The notes under the pieces were generated by a model, which made no database searches, was not told where the DNA came from, and saw nothing but the letters and a program-made list of their open reading frames with translations. A stretch of DNA of 64,000 nucleotides from a virus: the IMG/VR virus record IMGVR_UViG_3300003690_000003, positions 62,001 to 126,000 of that record. One strand, written 5' to 3'. The position numbers and the translations under genes were made by a program. How positions within the stretch are numbered: the stretch's first letter is position 1; the number at the start of each line of letters is the position of its first letter. Positions 17,319 through 25,168 of the stretch are shown here, in pieces.

Positions 17319-18092
17319 TTATACACCAGTTAAATCGCCACATAATTTAACATCTTCAAAACACACAGAGCCCGCGCCGGCTGGACTGCCGTAGATCGAA
17401 CCAGATGGTCGACCCGCAATCGAGAAGGCACCCACCAAATTTGAATTGCCTGAAATATCAACGGCCGTGTCTGACGTATAAAATATTGTCTCTGTTGAAA
17501 AATCATCATCGCTATATCTATAGTCAACAGTGCCAGTCACCATATTGACGCGCCACTTTCGGTCCACAGGGTAATCGAGCACGACATTTTTCTTAAGAAC
17601 TCCAGATTCGTATATGGCACTATTGACTTCAAAATAGGCAAATGCATAATCAATCCATGCGTAAGTCGAAGTACCGCTCGTAACCGCATCGTCCTTGTAG
17701 CCTAATCCAATCATAAAAGTCCAGTGATATCCGGACTCCAGACTTTCAGTAGAGTTCATCTCGATATAGCCCTCGTTGTCGCTTTGGAGTTCAGCCACTG
17801 TAATAGCACCACTTGTCCACCCAGTTCCAGTTCCGGCATCCTTAACAATCCCACTACGAAATCCTCCTCCATCAGCAGTGGCGCGGGGGACGCCGCCATC
17901 GGTGGCGTTGGTACCATAATGAAGCTGATTCACTTCTGTTAGTTTGCCTATGGAATCAATGCTTTCACATTGGAGTCCCGCTGCCGCAAAGCCACTCACC
18001 CCATACATGGTCTTGATATTTGCTTTAAGGGTTTCGTTAACCAGTTTAAAACTGCCTTCTCCAACGGAATTAACTGACTTGATGGTGCCCAT
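17319..18092 (-). CDS. Fibre-module protein with lectin-like beta fold
   Basis: This 257-residue protein is almost all beta-prone. The middle carries NEGYIEMNSTESLESGYHWT, MIGLGYKDD, an aromatic WIDYAFAYFEV strand and IYESGVLKKNV, then KWRVNMVTGTVDYRYSDD. This strand pattern is that of small concanavalin-like or carbohydrate-binding domains often seen in phage appendages, but I cannot assign a family. It is the last of five fibre-type genes set between protease and scaffold, so it may belong to a head-attached fibre or decoration. It follows the 208-residue protein gene by 19 nt. Confidence 0.6.
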   Translation of the reverse strand: MGTIKSVNSVGEGSFKLVNETLKANIKTMYGVSGFAAAGLQCESIDSIGKLTEVNQLHYGTNATDGGVPRATADGGGFRSGIVKDAGTGTGWTSGAITVAELQSDNEGYIEMNSTESLESGYHWTFMIGLGYKDDAVTSGTSTYAWIDYAFAYFEVNSAIYESGVLKKNVVLDYPVDRKWRVNMVTGTVDYRYSDDDFSTETIFYTSDTAVDISGNSNLVGAFSIAGRPSGSIYGSPAGAGSVCFEDVKLCGDLTGV

Positions 18093-18111
18093 GACTTACT
18101 AGCTCCTTATG

Positions 18112-18738
18112 TTATTCAACCTCAATCTCAACATAAGTAGAATCGGGATTGAAATAAATTACATTGGCTGTATCCGTGCCATAGCCAACTATACGGACAT
18201 AAGCATCGTTATCGGTTGGGGCGGCGCCACTCATCAGGCCGTTGCTTCCCGATTGAATATAAACGGGACCACCTTTTATAAAGGCTCCGGCGTACTGGTC
18301 ACCATGGACATTATAATACCCACGAAGAAGGACCCCGTTTACAGCAGGGTCTGTGCCCAAAGGAATACCCAGCAATTGATTGTGGCCGCTTCCAGTTGTA
18401 TCTGCATATGCATCTGCCCAGCCGCCATCACTATTAAGATACACTACCGAGCCCGACTGCAAATTAGAGCCGGTTCCATAAAATACCACATCACCACCGC
18501 CACTGTTGGTAGAGAGGTTTGTAGGATCTGCAGAACCCGTATAATATATATCTAAAGCAACCTGGGGATTCCCTGTACCAATACCGGCCGTAGAACTCGA
18601 TACAACCAAAAAGCTAACACCTCCTGCAACAACGCCGAATGCATCTTCATTCCAGTTAATATAAGTATTGCGCTGCGTGTCATCTTCGTTATAAATGTCG
18701 CCACGATAAACTTTGCCTTTTGTGTATTTGTATGCCAT
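18112..18738 (-). CDS. Fibre-like structural protein
   Basis: This 208-residue protein starts MAYKYTKGKVYRGDIYNEDD and contains SFLVVSSSTAGIGTGNPQVA, a form of the GIG..NP turn found in collagen-like and tail-fibre proteins that describe repeated beta elements. It shares the MAYK start with the next upstream fibre. The rest is Gly/Ser/Thr-rich beta with GGPVYIQSGSNGLMSG. No ribosome-binding site is seen before its ATG; instead the motif CTATTTA lies only 8 nt away. It could be a fibre tip, adaptor or head decoration protein; I cannot decide. Confidence 0.6.
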   Translation of the reverse strand: MAYKYTKGKVYRGDIYNEDDTQRNTYINWNEDAFGVVAGGVSFLVVSSSTAGIGTGNPQVALDIYYTGSADPTNLSTNSGGGDVVFYGTGSNLQSGSVVYLNSDGGWADAYADTTGSGHNQLLGIPLGTDPAVNGVLLRGYYNVHGDQYAGAFIKGGPVYIQSGSNGLMSGAAPTDNDAYVRIVGYGTDTANVIYFNPDSTYVEIEVE

Positions 18739-18745
18739 ATTATTA

Positions 18746-18752
18746 TAAATAG
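18746..18752 (-). promoter_or_regulatory. CTATTTA motif close to fibre gene start
   Basis: The minus strand reads CTATTTA, ending 8 nt before the ATG at 18738. This copy is much closer to the start than the others; if it is a promoter, the transcript would be leaderless or begin inside the gene. Confidence 0.3.
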
Positions 18753-18766
18753 AATCTCGAATGTAA

Positions 18767-18793
18767 AAAGGATGGGCACCTCGAAAGATACCC
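18767..18793 (-). terminator. Possible intrinsic terminator after 443-residue fibre gene
   Basis: On the minus strand GGGTATC and GGTGCCC can pair as a 7-bp stem (two G-U pairs) with a 6-base loop, followed by ATCC and five T. It lies 40 nt after the stop of the 443-residue fibre gene and before the CTATTTA motif of the next gene, a logical place for a terminator. The stem is modest. Confidence 0.4.
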
Positions 18794-18833
18794 GCCCCTA
18801 AACTTATTATTTTAAAAAAACGTTATGCTTATC

Positions 18834-20165
18834 TTAGAAGACATTCCAGACGCTACCGGTGCCTACCAAAAGAAGCGAAGCGTTCGCGGACTCTAAAGTG
18901 ATAGAGCTATCCCCATCGATTGTGTCAGCAGCCGAACATGTAAGAGTTATATCATGTTGCATTCCCAACGTTCCATTTCCTCGGGCTCTCTTAATCCACA
19001 CGGTAGGACCATATTCGCCGGCGTCGCCCCAATCAGTAATGGTAGGCAACCTAACCTCAATAGCTGCTGATCCACTACAAAGAACCACGCCGCTTCCAAC
19101 TGAAGCAGTTCCCGTCGTAGCCGTTATATAATCCACATTATTGATTAGACCCGCTTGAAGTTGAAGCATTCCGGCAGCTTTAAGATCGCCGCTGTTGTGT
19201 CCTAAATTCACAGTGTCGCTAGCATTGGTTCCAATATTGATGGTATCGCTGCCATTGCCAAGATCGACGTTACCGTTGACGTCAAGACTCGTTAGACTCC
19301 CAACACTCGTTAGCGAAGAAGCAATAACCGCACTCCCAAGAGTGGTTGCATTAAGAACAGAAGTGCCATTAACATGATACGCATTACCGGTAATGACGTT
19401 CATGCCGTCAGCATCAACCTCACCTTGTACAGTACCGTTAACGGCAAGGGCGACTCCTGCACTCGTAGGAGCATCAAGAACCAAATCGGTGCCATCGAAG
19501 TATACGGCAGCGTCGGCCCCGGTGCCTAAAGTGAGAGCACCTGCAGCATTAATCGCCGTACCATCAACATCAACGAGTATCTTGCCACCGGTAGTGATAT
19601 TACTCACACCGTTGTCGATCGCACCGAAGCCGGAAGCAATAGAGCCGCCGCCGAGAGCACCAACACTCGTCAGTGAAGAAGCCAGAACGAGCGTGCCTAG
19701 AGTGGTTGCATTGAGAACTGTAGCACCGCCAATATCAATCCCCTCGCCGGCGCCTAGTGCAAGCTCGCCAGAGCCAGAGATATCGCCGGCAACTTTGAGT
19801 TCCGTGTTGGCTAGCGTCAAGAGATTGGTGTCGCCTGCGGTACCAATAATACCGCTCGTATCAATCCGCAAGCCGAATCCATAAACAATACCTGAACCCG
19901 AAATCGTTCCGGCCCCAGCTAGATTGTTGCTGGTGTCCGCAATTGTAATCCCAGAGTTTTGTCCGGTTTTGCCGGCGGTTCCGCTAAACCTAACGATCGC
20001 ATTGTCCGTAGAAGAACCAGGGCCGCTAAAATCGCCGCCTCCGGCGGAACCAGTAACACCTTGTAAGGCAGCTCCATCACCATGAAAGCTAACCGCCGTA
20101 ATAGTTGTCGAACCTGTTATTGGGCCATCGCTTTCAAACGGGCCTGCTTGAAATTTATAAGCCAT
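18834..20165 (-). CDS. Fibre protein with internal beta repeats
   Basis: This 443-residue protein is Gly/Ser/Ala/Thr-rich with no transmembrane segment. It starts MAYKFQAGPFESDGPITGST and has FHGDGAALQGVTGS, a turn found in many tail-fibre proteins. The phrase VLNATTLG..V.ASSLTSVG occurs twice (about residues 155 and 275), showing internal duplication. The last 80 residues (IDGDSSITLESANASLLLVG, ending WNVF) resemble the C-terminal cap of the neighbouring 913-residue protein, so they may share an attachment or trimerisation module. It has a GGAGGG ribosome-binding site. It is probably a trimeric fibre, but the particle site is unknown. Confidence 0.7.
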   Translation of the reverse strand: MAYKFQAGPFESDGPITGSTTITAVSFHGDGAALQGVTGSAGGGDFSGPGSSTDNAIVRFSGTAGKTGQNSGITIADTSNNLAGAGTISGSGIVYGFGLRIDTSGIIGTAGDTNLLTLANTELKVAGDISGSGELALGAGEGIDIGGATVLNATTLGTLVLASSLTSVGALGGGSIASGFGAIDNGVSNITTGGKILVDVDGTAINAAGALTLGTGADAAVYFDGTDLVLDAPTSAGVALAVNGTVQGEVDADGMNVITGNAYHVNGTSVLNATTLGSAVIASSLTSVGSLTSLDVNGNVDLGNGSDTINIGTNASDTVNLGHNSGDLKAAGMLQLQAGLINNVDYITATTGTASVGSGVVLCSGSAAIEVRLPTITDWGDAGEYGPTVWIKRARGNGTLGMQHDITLTCSAADTIDGDSSITLESANASLLLVGTGSVWNVF

Positions 20166-20192
20166 TATTTATACCCTCCACGAAATATATAA

Positions 20193-20232
20193 ATGCATAT
20201 GCATAGACTAGTTATACGAGTTTTCTCATAAC
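20193..20232. repeat. Palindrome and inverted repeat in intergenic gap
   Basis: The 130-nt gap between two fibre genes (20166-20295) contains a perfect 12-base palindrome ATGCATATGCAT (20193-20204) and an inverted repeat GTTAT..GAG / CTCATAAC with TTTT loop (20211-20232). They may be an operator, an RNA hairpin or chance features of an AT-rich gap. Confidence 0.35.
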
Positions 20233-20272
20233 ATATAGATTCTCAGTCTGTAAAAAAGCAGTTTTATTTTAT

Positions 20273-20297
20273 TAAAAAACCAATATTGATTAATATT
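20273..20297 (-). terminator. Weak AT-rich terminator at end of 913-residue fibre gene
   Basis: On the minus strand AATATT-AATC-AATATT forms a 6-bp AT stem overlapping the stop codon, followed by GG and six T. Stability is low, so efficiency is doubtful. Confidence 0.28.
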
Positions 20298-23037
20298 AAT
20301 AGACAAACCAATTGTTGCTATCTGTATAAAGATTGATGGCACCAAAAGAGGACTCAATAGTTACCGAACGATAGTTCACATCAATTTTCTGGGCCGAAGA
20401 GGCAGTAAGCGTTATATTGTTTGCATTTGCATTTCCGTTTTCATCTTTTATAACCAATGTTTGACCATCCGCAAATAGAGTGGCATCTAATGATATCGAT
20501 ATCGCCTCAGATGCCGTGTCAACTCCCAAAAAATAATCGCTCGCAGATGCGCTATACGCTCCGGTGACGTAATAGCGCCTGAATCTAACCCCACCACTTA
20601 AATGAGTAGTACCATGTACAGTAGTCGAGCCGGAAAGTGCCACTCCATAGCCAGCTACACTACTGCCGATAACAGCCCTGCGGGCTTCCGTAATCGTAAG
20701 ATCTGAACCGATGGCAAATGAATCTTTACCGGAAACGATCGAGCCACTAGAACCTAAGATAACTGAACGCTGGCCACTCGCCGTGTTGTTGAGACCTCCC
20801 AAAACAGAAGCGTAGTGAGCAGTAGACTTGTTTTGATAGCCCCCTACGACTGTCGTCCAAAAAGCAGACGCTGTGCACTCTTGTCCGGCGCCGATGAAGG
20901 AATAAGAGGCGGCGCCGATTACGTTATCGATCCCGCCCACTATGGCGCTATACTGGCCACGATTGGTGTTGCGCTCGCCGGCCCCAATAAAGGCCTTTGA
21001 ATTCTGCAGCTTATTGGTACTACCGCCGACAAGGACTCCGTCTGCGCCCGCAGCGCTGATATCATTACTCGAACCGCCGCCGATAAAAGATCCTTGGGCC
21101 GCGGTGTCATTACCGTTGCCGCCGACCACCGAAGCGTAGGATGCCGCGGCATTATTTTGTAGGCCGGAGCCTACGAATGTATAAGTTGCTGTCGCTGTAC
21201 TGTCATAGCCTCCCGCGACTACAGCATAATTATTGGTAGCCTCGTTCTGGGCGCCGCCGGCAACCGTAGAAAAAAGACCGCTAGCGACACAGGAAGTACC
21301 AATTTGGAGCTTTTCACCTACATGAACCAAAGCCGAAGAACTCAATGAAGACGAAAGAAGAGTGTCCGAAATCACTAAAACATCAGAGATTGAATCTGTC
21401 TTAAGGGTTAGAAGGGTGCTGCTGTCAGATCCTGTTATAACGAGAGAGCCGGTAATAGCTGCTTCACCAGTGAAGGGGAAGGCGTCAATTCCAGTTAAAG
21501 TAGAGCCATCGCCATAGAAAGCAGATGCAGAAATGTTCAGGGATGCAGACATGTTCAGGGATGCCGTTACGTTCGCGGCGTAGATAATTTTAGCTACATG
21601 CAAATCTCCAGAAGCAGTAACGTTCTGATTTTCATCGAGAGTAAGAGCTGTGACGGCGAGACCGGAGACCAGGTTCGTCGTGCCCCCGGTTATTATAGTC
21701 CCGGCAGTGAACGAGGTATTACTATGATAATACTGCATTCCGGCAGCGTTTGGAGTACCTGGAACGCCCATATAGATGGTATTATAATTCCCCCCTCCTC
21801 CGGGGGTTAATAATGTTATTCCCGCATCGTCATTGCTTTCTATCACCAAATCGTCCGCATATGAATGTGCTGCTCCGCCAGAAGAACCTGAAGCTATATG
21901 AAGCGAGCCTGAAGGATTTACCGTGCCAATACCAACGCGGTGGGTGGGGACGCCGCTGGCAGCGCCAGAGACGATAAGATAACCAGCAGAAGCACTAACA
22001 TTTTGATTCTCATCGATTATCACGGCGTTGAGCGCCGCGGCGGTCGCCAAGGCTAACTTGCCCGCCGCGACATTGGTCCCGACAGTGAGTAGGGTGTTGT
22101 CGTGATAATACTGCACTAAACCAGCATTTGTCCTACCTGGAACTCCCATATAGAGGGAATTAAAGTCCCCCGAGGTGCCCGGGCTTAATAATGATATTCC
22201 TGTATCCCCATCACTTTCTATTACCAAATCATCCGCGAGGCCGGCGGCGGCGACGCCGGCTTCTCCGGTCTGAATGTGAAGCGCACCCGAGGGATTTACC
22301 GTGCCAATACCAACGCGGCCGGTGGGGACGCCGCTGGCAGCACCAGAGACGATTAGGTAGCCGCCAGCCGATATGGCTCCATCAGTTAAGAAGGCAGAGC
22401 CTGTAAGGCCTGATGAGGCGGAGATTGTGCCGGCAACTGTTAACGTGTAGGTCGGATTATTCGTTCCAATGCCGACGTTGCCATCGCTAGCAATCCGCAT
22501 TCTTTCTGCTGTATCGTCATGGAATATAATAACACCGTCAGTGGCTGCATTTTGTATGATTAATTCTGCATTATCCTTTTGCACTATGCTGGTATAAGAA
22601 GTGTCTGACTGTATACGAAGCTCAACTTCTCCAGATGATCCATAAAGGTGAAGAAGCTTCGAAGGACTTAACGTGCCGATTCCAACATACGGGCCCATAA
22701 ACGAAGAAGGATTATCATACGAACTTGTGATTAGGAGTGATCCTGTACGTACATGTACATCATCAAAAGTATCTCCGAAATACGTAGAACCCGTAGAATC
22801 AATCCGCGTAACATCTTTTATATGATAATGACTAGCTGAGATTGTGCCGGTTACAACTAACGTTCCGGTTAAGACTAAAGTACTTGCGGCTAGCTCTCCG
22901 AGAGAGGCCGTATGATACATGAAGTTATAACTGCCAGTAAGGCTCGTTCCAACTCCATGAAATTGAACTGACCCTGTCGGACCGCTGCCCGTAGCAAAGT
23001 CGGAACTCCCGACGTATGCCCAGTTAGTTTGAGCCAT
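20296..23037 (-). CDS. Long fibre protein with YadA-like head repeats
   Basis: This 913-residue protein has four parts. Residues 1-225 hold beta modules with VGIGT..P turns (GNVGIGTNNPTYTL). Residues 225-350 and 351-476 are a tandem duplication of about 126 residues. Residues 590-790 are roughly 15-residue repeats of the form YA.V.GG..N.A, as in the left-handed beta-roll of YadA/Hia trimeric adhesins. The C-terminus (LVIKDENGNANANNITL, ending NWFVY) is a cap shared in style with the next gene. Trimeric fibres of this kind bind host surface receptors. It is encoded in the head gene block, so it may be a head fibre instead of a tail fibre; that is inference. Confidence 0.75.
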   Translation of the reverse strand: MAQTNWAYVGSSDFATGSGPTGSVQFHGVGTSLTGSYNFMYHTASLGELAASTLVLTGTLVVTGTISASHYHIKDVTRIDSTGSTYFGDTFDDVHVRTGSLLITSSYDNPSSFMGPYVGIGTLSPSKLLHLYGSSGEVELRIQSDTSYTSIVQKDNAELIIQNAATDGVIIFHDDTAERMRIASDGNVGIGTNNPTYTLTVAGTISASSGLTGSAFLTDGAISAGGYLIVSGAASGVPTGRVGIGTVNPSGALHIQTGEAGVAAAGLADDLVIESDGDTGISLLSPGTSGDFNSLYMGVPGRTNAGLVQYYHDNTLLTVGTNVAAGKLALATAAALNAVIIDENQNVSASAGYLIVSGAASGVPTHRVGIGTVNPSGSLHIASGSSGGAAHSYADDLVIESNDDAGITLLTPGGGGNYNTIYMGVPGTPNAAGMQYYHSNTSFTAGTIITGGTTNLVSGLAVTALTLDENQNVTASGDLHVAKIIYAANVTASLNMSASLNISASAFYGDGSTLTGIDAFPFTGEAAITGSLVITGSDSSTLLTLKTDSISDVLVISDTLLSSSLSSSALVHVGEKLQIGTSCVASGLFSTVAGGAQNEATNNYAVVAGGYDSTATATYTFVGSGLQNNAAASYASVVGGNGNDTAAQGSFIGGGSSNDISAAGADGVLVGGSTNKLQNSKAFIGAGERNTNRGQYSAIVGGIDNVIGAASYSFIGAGQECTASAFWTTVVGGYQNKSTAHYASVLGGLNNTASGQRSVILGSSGSIVSGKDSFAIGSDLTITEARRAVIGSSVAGYGVALSGSTTVHGTTHLSGGVRFRRYYVTGAYSASASDYFLGVDTASEAISISLDATLFADGQTLVIKDENGNANANNITLTASSAQKIDVNYRSVTIESSFGAINLYTDSNNWFVY
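21610..22365 (-). repeat. Tandem duplication of a 378-nt fibre segment
   Basis: Two adjacent in-frame units (21988-22365 and 21610-21987) each encode about 126 residues beginning GYLIVSGAASGVPT.RVGIGT and ending with (I/L)DENQNV(S/T)AS. The units have diverged in the middle but keep the same landmarks (ADDLVIES, YMGVPG, QYYH), so the duplication is not recent. Confidence 0.75.
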
Positions 23038-23043
23038 GGTAGT

Positions 23044-23445
23044 TTAACCGACTCCTGCTGAACCAGTCCAGTTAGATCCGCCCGGTGACATGGCACCATT
23101 ATTGATGGCTGCGGTCTCTATAAAAGTGAGTCCTGCAATAACATCGACGTCGCTAGAACCCGTAAGAAAGACTGCGGTAAGCTTTAGTTCCAGGCGCGGA
23201 CTAACTGATCCGCTATGCACTGTAAAATAGTTACTCCCGGAGGCTACGCCGGCAGCCGAAAAACCAACTTTAAGCAGCTCGTCGGTATTATTTTTTATAA
23301 TAACCCACCGCGTCACTTTAGGAAACGCTACTTCAAACGTGTCGATCGTCGCGGTGGCATCGATTCCCCCGCTCACGAAAGGCTTGCCGGAAACCTGGTA
23401 GGACCCGACGTTCATCAGACCGGCTTTATATTGAAAATTGGGCAT
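23044..23445 (-). CDS. Small virion-type protein of unknown function
   Basis: This 133-residue protein is beta-prone without signal peptide or membrane segment: MPNFQYKAGLMNVGSYQVSG, then VTRWVIIKNNTDELLKVGF and SNYFTVHSGSVSPRLELKL. The pattern IIKN.T...LKVGFS...N.F.V.SG......LK resembles small structural proteins that I recall near fibre genes in marine phages. It lies between bS21 and the long fibre gene with an ACTATTTA motif upstream. It could be an adaptor or decoration protein for the fibre; no direct evidence. Confidence 0.6.
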   Translation of the reverse strand: MPNFQYKAGLMNVGSYQVSGKPFVSGGIDATATIDTFEVAFPKVTRWVIIKNNTDELLKVGFSAAGVASGSNYFTVHSGSVSPRLELKLTAVFLTGSSDVDVIAGLTFIETAAINNGAMSPGGSNWTGSAGVG

Positions 23446-23468
23446 ACTTATCTATCTCCAGACTACAT

Positions 23469-23476
23469 TAAATAGT
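23469..23476 (-). promoter_or_regulatory. Candidate late promoter motif upstream of fibre block
   Basis: The minus strand reads ACTATTTA 23 nt before the ATG at 23445, in the 43-nt gap after the bS21 stop. It would start a transcript for the five-gene fibre block. Confidence 0.42.
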
Positions 23477-23488
23477 ATTAGATTACAA

Positions 23489-23704
23489 CTATTTCCTTTT
23501 ATTGCGCTTTCTTTCTAAACGCTCCGTTTCTCTCCGTGCTTTTTTAGATTTAATTTTTCTTTTGACCGCTGGTTTAACATGATGGGAACACCTCTCGCGA
23601 TACTTTTCAAGAACACCCGTCCTTTTGACTTTTTTTGTAAATCTTCGGATTAAGCGTTCCGTACTTTCGTTGTGCCGTCGCACAACTATAACATTTATAG
23701 CCAC
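23489..23704 (-). CDS. rpsU: Phage-encoded ribosomal protein bS21
   Basis: This very basic 71-residue protein is the same length as E. coli bS21 and shares its layout: a short beta start (INVIVVRRHNES), LIRRFTKKVKRTGVLEKYRE matching the bacterial [20 protein letters not shown], then a KPAVKRKIKSKKAR helix matching the KPTTERKRAKASA region and a basic tail. bS21 sits on the 30S platform near the anti-Shine-Dalgarno end of 16S rRNA and helps start translation. bS21 genes are known in several marine phages, where they may bias host ribosomes. The start is a GTG with an AGGA site 7 nt upstream. It lies between prohead core and fibre genes, so late expression is likely. Confidence 0.9.
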   Translation of the reverse strand: MAINVIVVRRHNESTERLIRRFTKKVKRTGVLEKYRERCSHHVKPAVKRKIKSKKARRETERLERKRNKRK

Positions 23705-23713
23705 CGAATGTTC

Positions 23714-24169
23714 CTACTTTCCAGAATCCATGTGTGCCTTCCAGTTGTTCCCTACAGAACCAAAGAGGTTTGTTATATCAACCCCAGAGTCAGTCGGAGC
23801 TACCCCGGCAAGAGGGCTCTGGGGAGGCGCGCCTGTTCCTGGAGCCGAAGGTGCAGACGCCAGAGGAGCCGTTCCTTCAAATAAATTAACTCCGTTATAG
23901 GCTTCAGTACCAATAGCCTCAAGTAACTTTTCCTTGTGCTGCTTTACCTTCTGTTTTTGTTCGGTTAATGATTGTTGACGAATAGCAGTAAACCTTTGCT
24001 CGTCTACACGAGGCTTCGGTATTTTTCGGGTTTCCACCAGAGGAGTACCTCCCATTCCCTGAGCCACTTCAGAAACAATTCCAGAAAGAACACCATCTTC
24101 AAATATCACCTCCTTGATACATTCTTTTATTAGTGGCTTGAGTAACTTTTTAAGGTCTGCTTTATTCAT
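23714..24169 (-). CDS. Small head-region protein next to prohead protease
   Basis: This 151-residue protein has a helical amphipathic N-terminus (MNKADLKKLLKPLIKECIKE), a charged coiled region near residues 65-90 (QQSLTEQKQKVKQHKEKLLE) and a Pro/Ala-rich linker before a conserved-looking VDITNLFGSVGNNWKAHM end. Its start overlaps the protease stop (TAATG), so the two are translationally coupled. T4 places small core proteins gp67 and gp68 beside gp21; a prohead core role is therefore plausible. No enzymatic motif is present. Confidence 0.62.
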   Translation of the reverse strand: MNKADLKKLLKPLIKECIKEVIFEDGVLSGIVSEVAQGMGGTPLVETRKIPKPRVDEQRFTAIRQQSLTEQKQKVKQHKEKLLEAIGTEAYNGVNLFEGTAPLASAPSAPGTGAPPQSPLAGVAPTDSGVDITNLFGSVGNNWKAHMDSGK

Positions 24170-24771
24170 TAATCTATTAACACTTCATTCAAGGCGCGAT
24201 TAATACGATCTGCTTTAGTAAACACTTCATTGATTTTGCTTTTGTTTTCTCGTATCATAAACGCACCAGGGGTGGAAGGTTCCGAAACCATATCAAAACA
24301 GATTAGTTGAAAATCATCTTCAACAATAGTTTTGCCTGCATTCTCTTTAACAGATCCGAGACCTCGGGAAGAAATCCCAATAGAAACACCCGAATCCACT
24401 AAAGAACGTAAAATATCACCCGAAGGTGTCTCTAATACTTTCATCTTACCCATCACTTTATTCCCATCCATCCAAATTTCTGTGACCATGTGAGAAACAT
24501 TTTTAAGATTAATAACCGACTCTTCTGGGTGGTCAAGTTCGCCAAGGGCGCGCCTTTCTTCTACAAGCTTTTTGTAGTTTTGGACTTCTCGCTCTAGAAT
24601 CTTCTGGGGATAGACGCGACCATTGCCATTTTGGGTTTCGGCCATTTGCATCATCCCGGAAAGCATCATACCTCCATTAGCAATAAACTTCTTTTCAGCC
24701 TCATTAAGAAGGTCCTGGCATACCCCTCCCTCACATAGCTCATAATATTCTCGTAGAAGTACTTTACTCAT
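24169..24771 (-). CDS. gp21: Prohead core protease (T4 gp21-like)
   Basis: This 200-residue protein carries the S80/herpes-assemblin-type protease features: GRVYPQ near residue 52, the catalytic histidine in LGELDHPEE near residue 80, and the serine in VSIGISSRGLGSVKE near residue 133, followed by LICFDMVSEPSTPGAFM. T4 gp21 (212 residues) matures the prohead by cutting scaffold and capsid proteins after (I/L)xE. The gene is in the right place, between portal and scaffold. An AGAGGAC ribosome-binding site precedes the ATG. Confidence 0.93.
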   Translation of the reverse strand: MSKVLLREYYELCEGGVCQDLLNEAEKKFIANGGMMLSGMMQMAETQNGNGRVYPQKILEREVQNYKKLVEERRALGELDHPEESVINLKNVSHMVTEIWMDGNKVMGKMKVLETPSGDILRSLVDSGVSIGISSRGLGSVKENAGKTIVEDDFQLICFDMVSEPSTPGAFMIRENKSKINEVFTKADRINRALNEVLID

Positions 24772-24785
24772 TTTACCGTCCTCTT

Positions 24786-24793
24786 AAAATAGT
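24786..24793 (-). promoter_or_regulatory. Candidate late promoter motif upstream of protease
   Basis: The minus strand reads ACTATTTT, about 14 nt before the protease ATG, in a 64-nt gap. It differs from the recurrent core in one base. The motif overlaps the leader region that holds the ribosome-binding site, so as a promoter it would yield a very short leader. Confidence 0.3.
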
Positions 24794-24835
24794 CAGCTGC
24801 CTTTACAGCAGTGTCGGACGGGTTGTAACATCCAC

Positions 24836-25168
24836 TTAATCATGTCGTTCTCCTCTTCCTATTTGTATACCATCATCGCAGATAATCATATTTAAAGCGT
24901 ATGAAGTACCTGAACTTATACATCCCAGTAAAAATCCAGTCACAACATTACTCCCATCAAAAATAAATAGTTCCGTATGACCATTAACGCCCCACAGAAA
25001 TATGCCTACCCAAAATCCTATACACATAGGGCACGAAAAGAAATAGTGTTTAGGCCTAATCCGATCTAAAATCTTAGAAAAACAAAGAAGTTGTGTGAGG
25101 CCATATGCACATAAAATAAAAAGAAGGAGGTTCTCTAAAGGTAACCACACTATAGCGTGGGGGTCCAT
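24836..25168 (-). CDS. Membrane protein, DUF1360-like
   Basis: This 110-residue protein has two or three hydrophobic segments (LENLLLFILCAYGLTQLL near residue 12; FWVGIFLW; NVVTGFLLGCISSGTSYAL) and the sequence FSCPMCIGFWVG. A CP.C.GFW motif inside a small membrane protein is the hallmark of DUF1360, a family of unknown function found in bacteria and some phages. It overlaps the preceding gene by one base (TAATG). An inner-membrane location is predicted; why it lies in the head operon is unclear. Confidence 0.62.
   Translation of the reverse strand: MDPHAIVWLPLENLLLFILCAYGLTQLLCFSKILDRIRPKHYFFSCPMCIGFWVGIFLWGVNGHTELFIFDGSNVVTGFLLGCISSGTSYALNMIICDDGIQIGRGERHD

Noticed and set aside
20166-20173. 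TATAAATA (T4 late promoter consensus) on the minus strand
   Set aside because: It lies directly between the GGAGGG site and the ATG at 20165; transcripts starting there would lose the ribosome-binding site.
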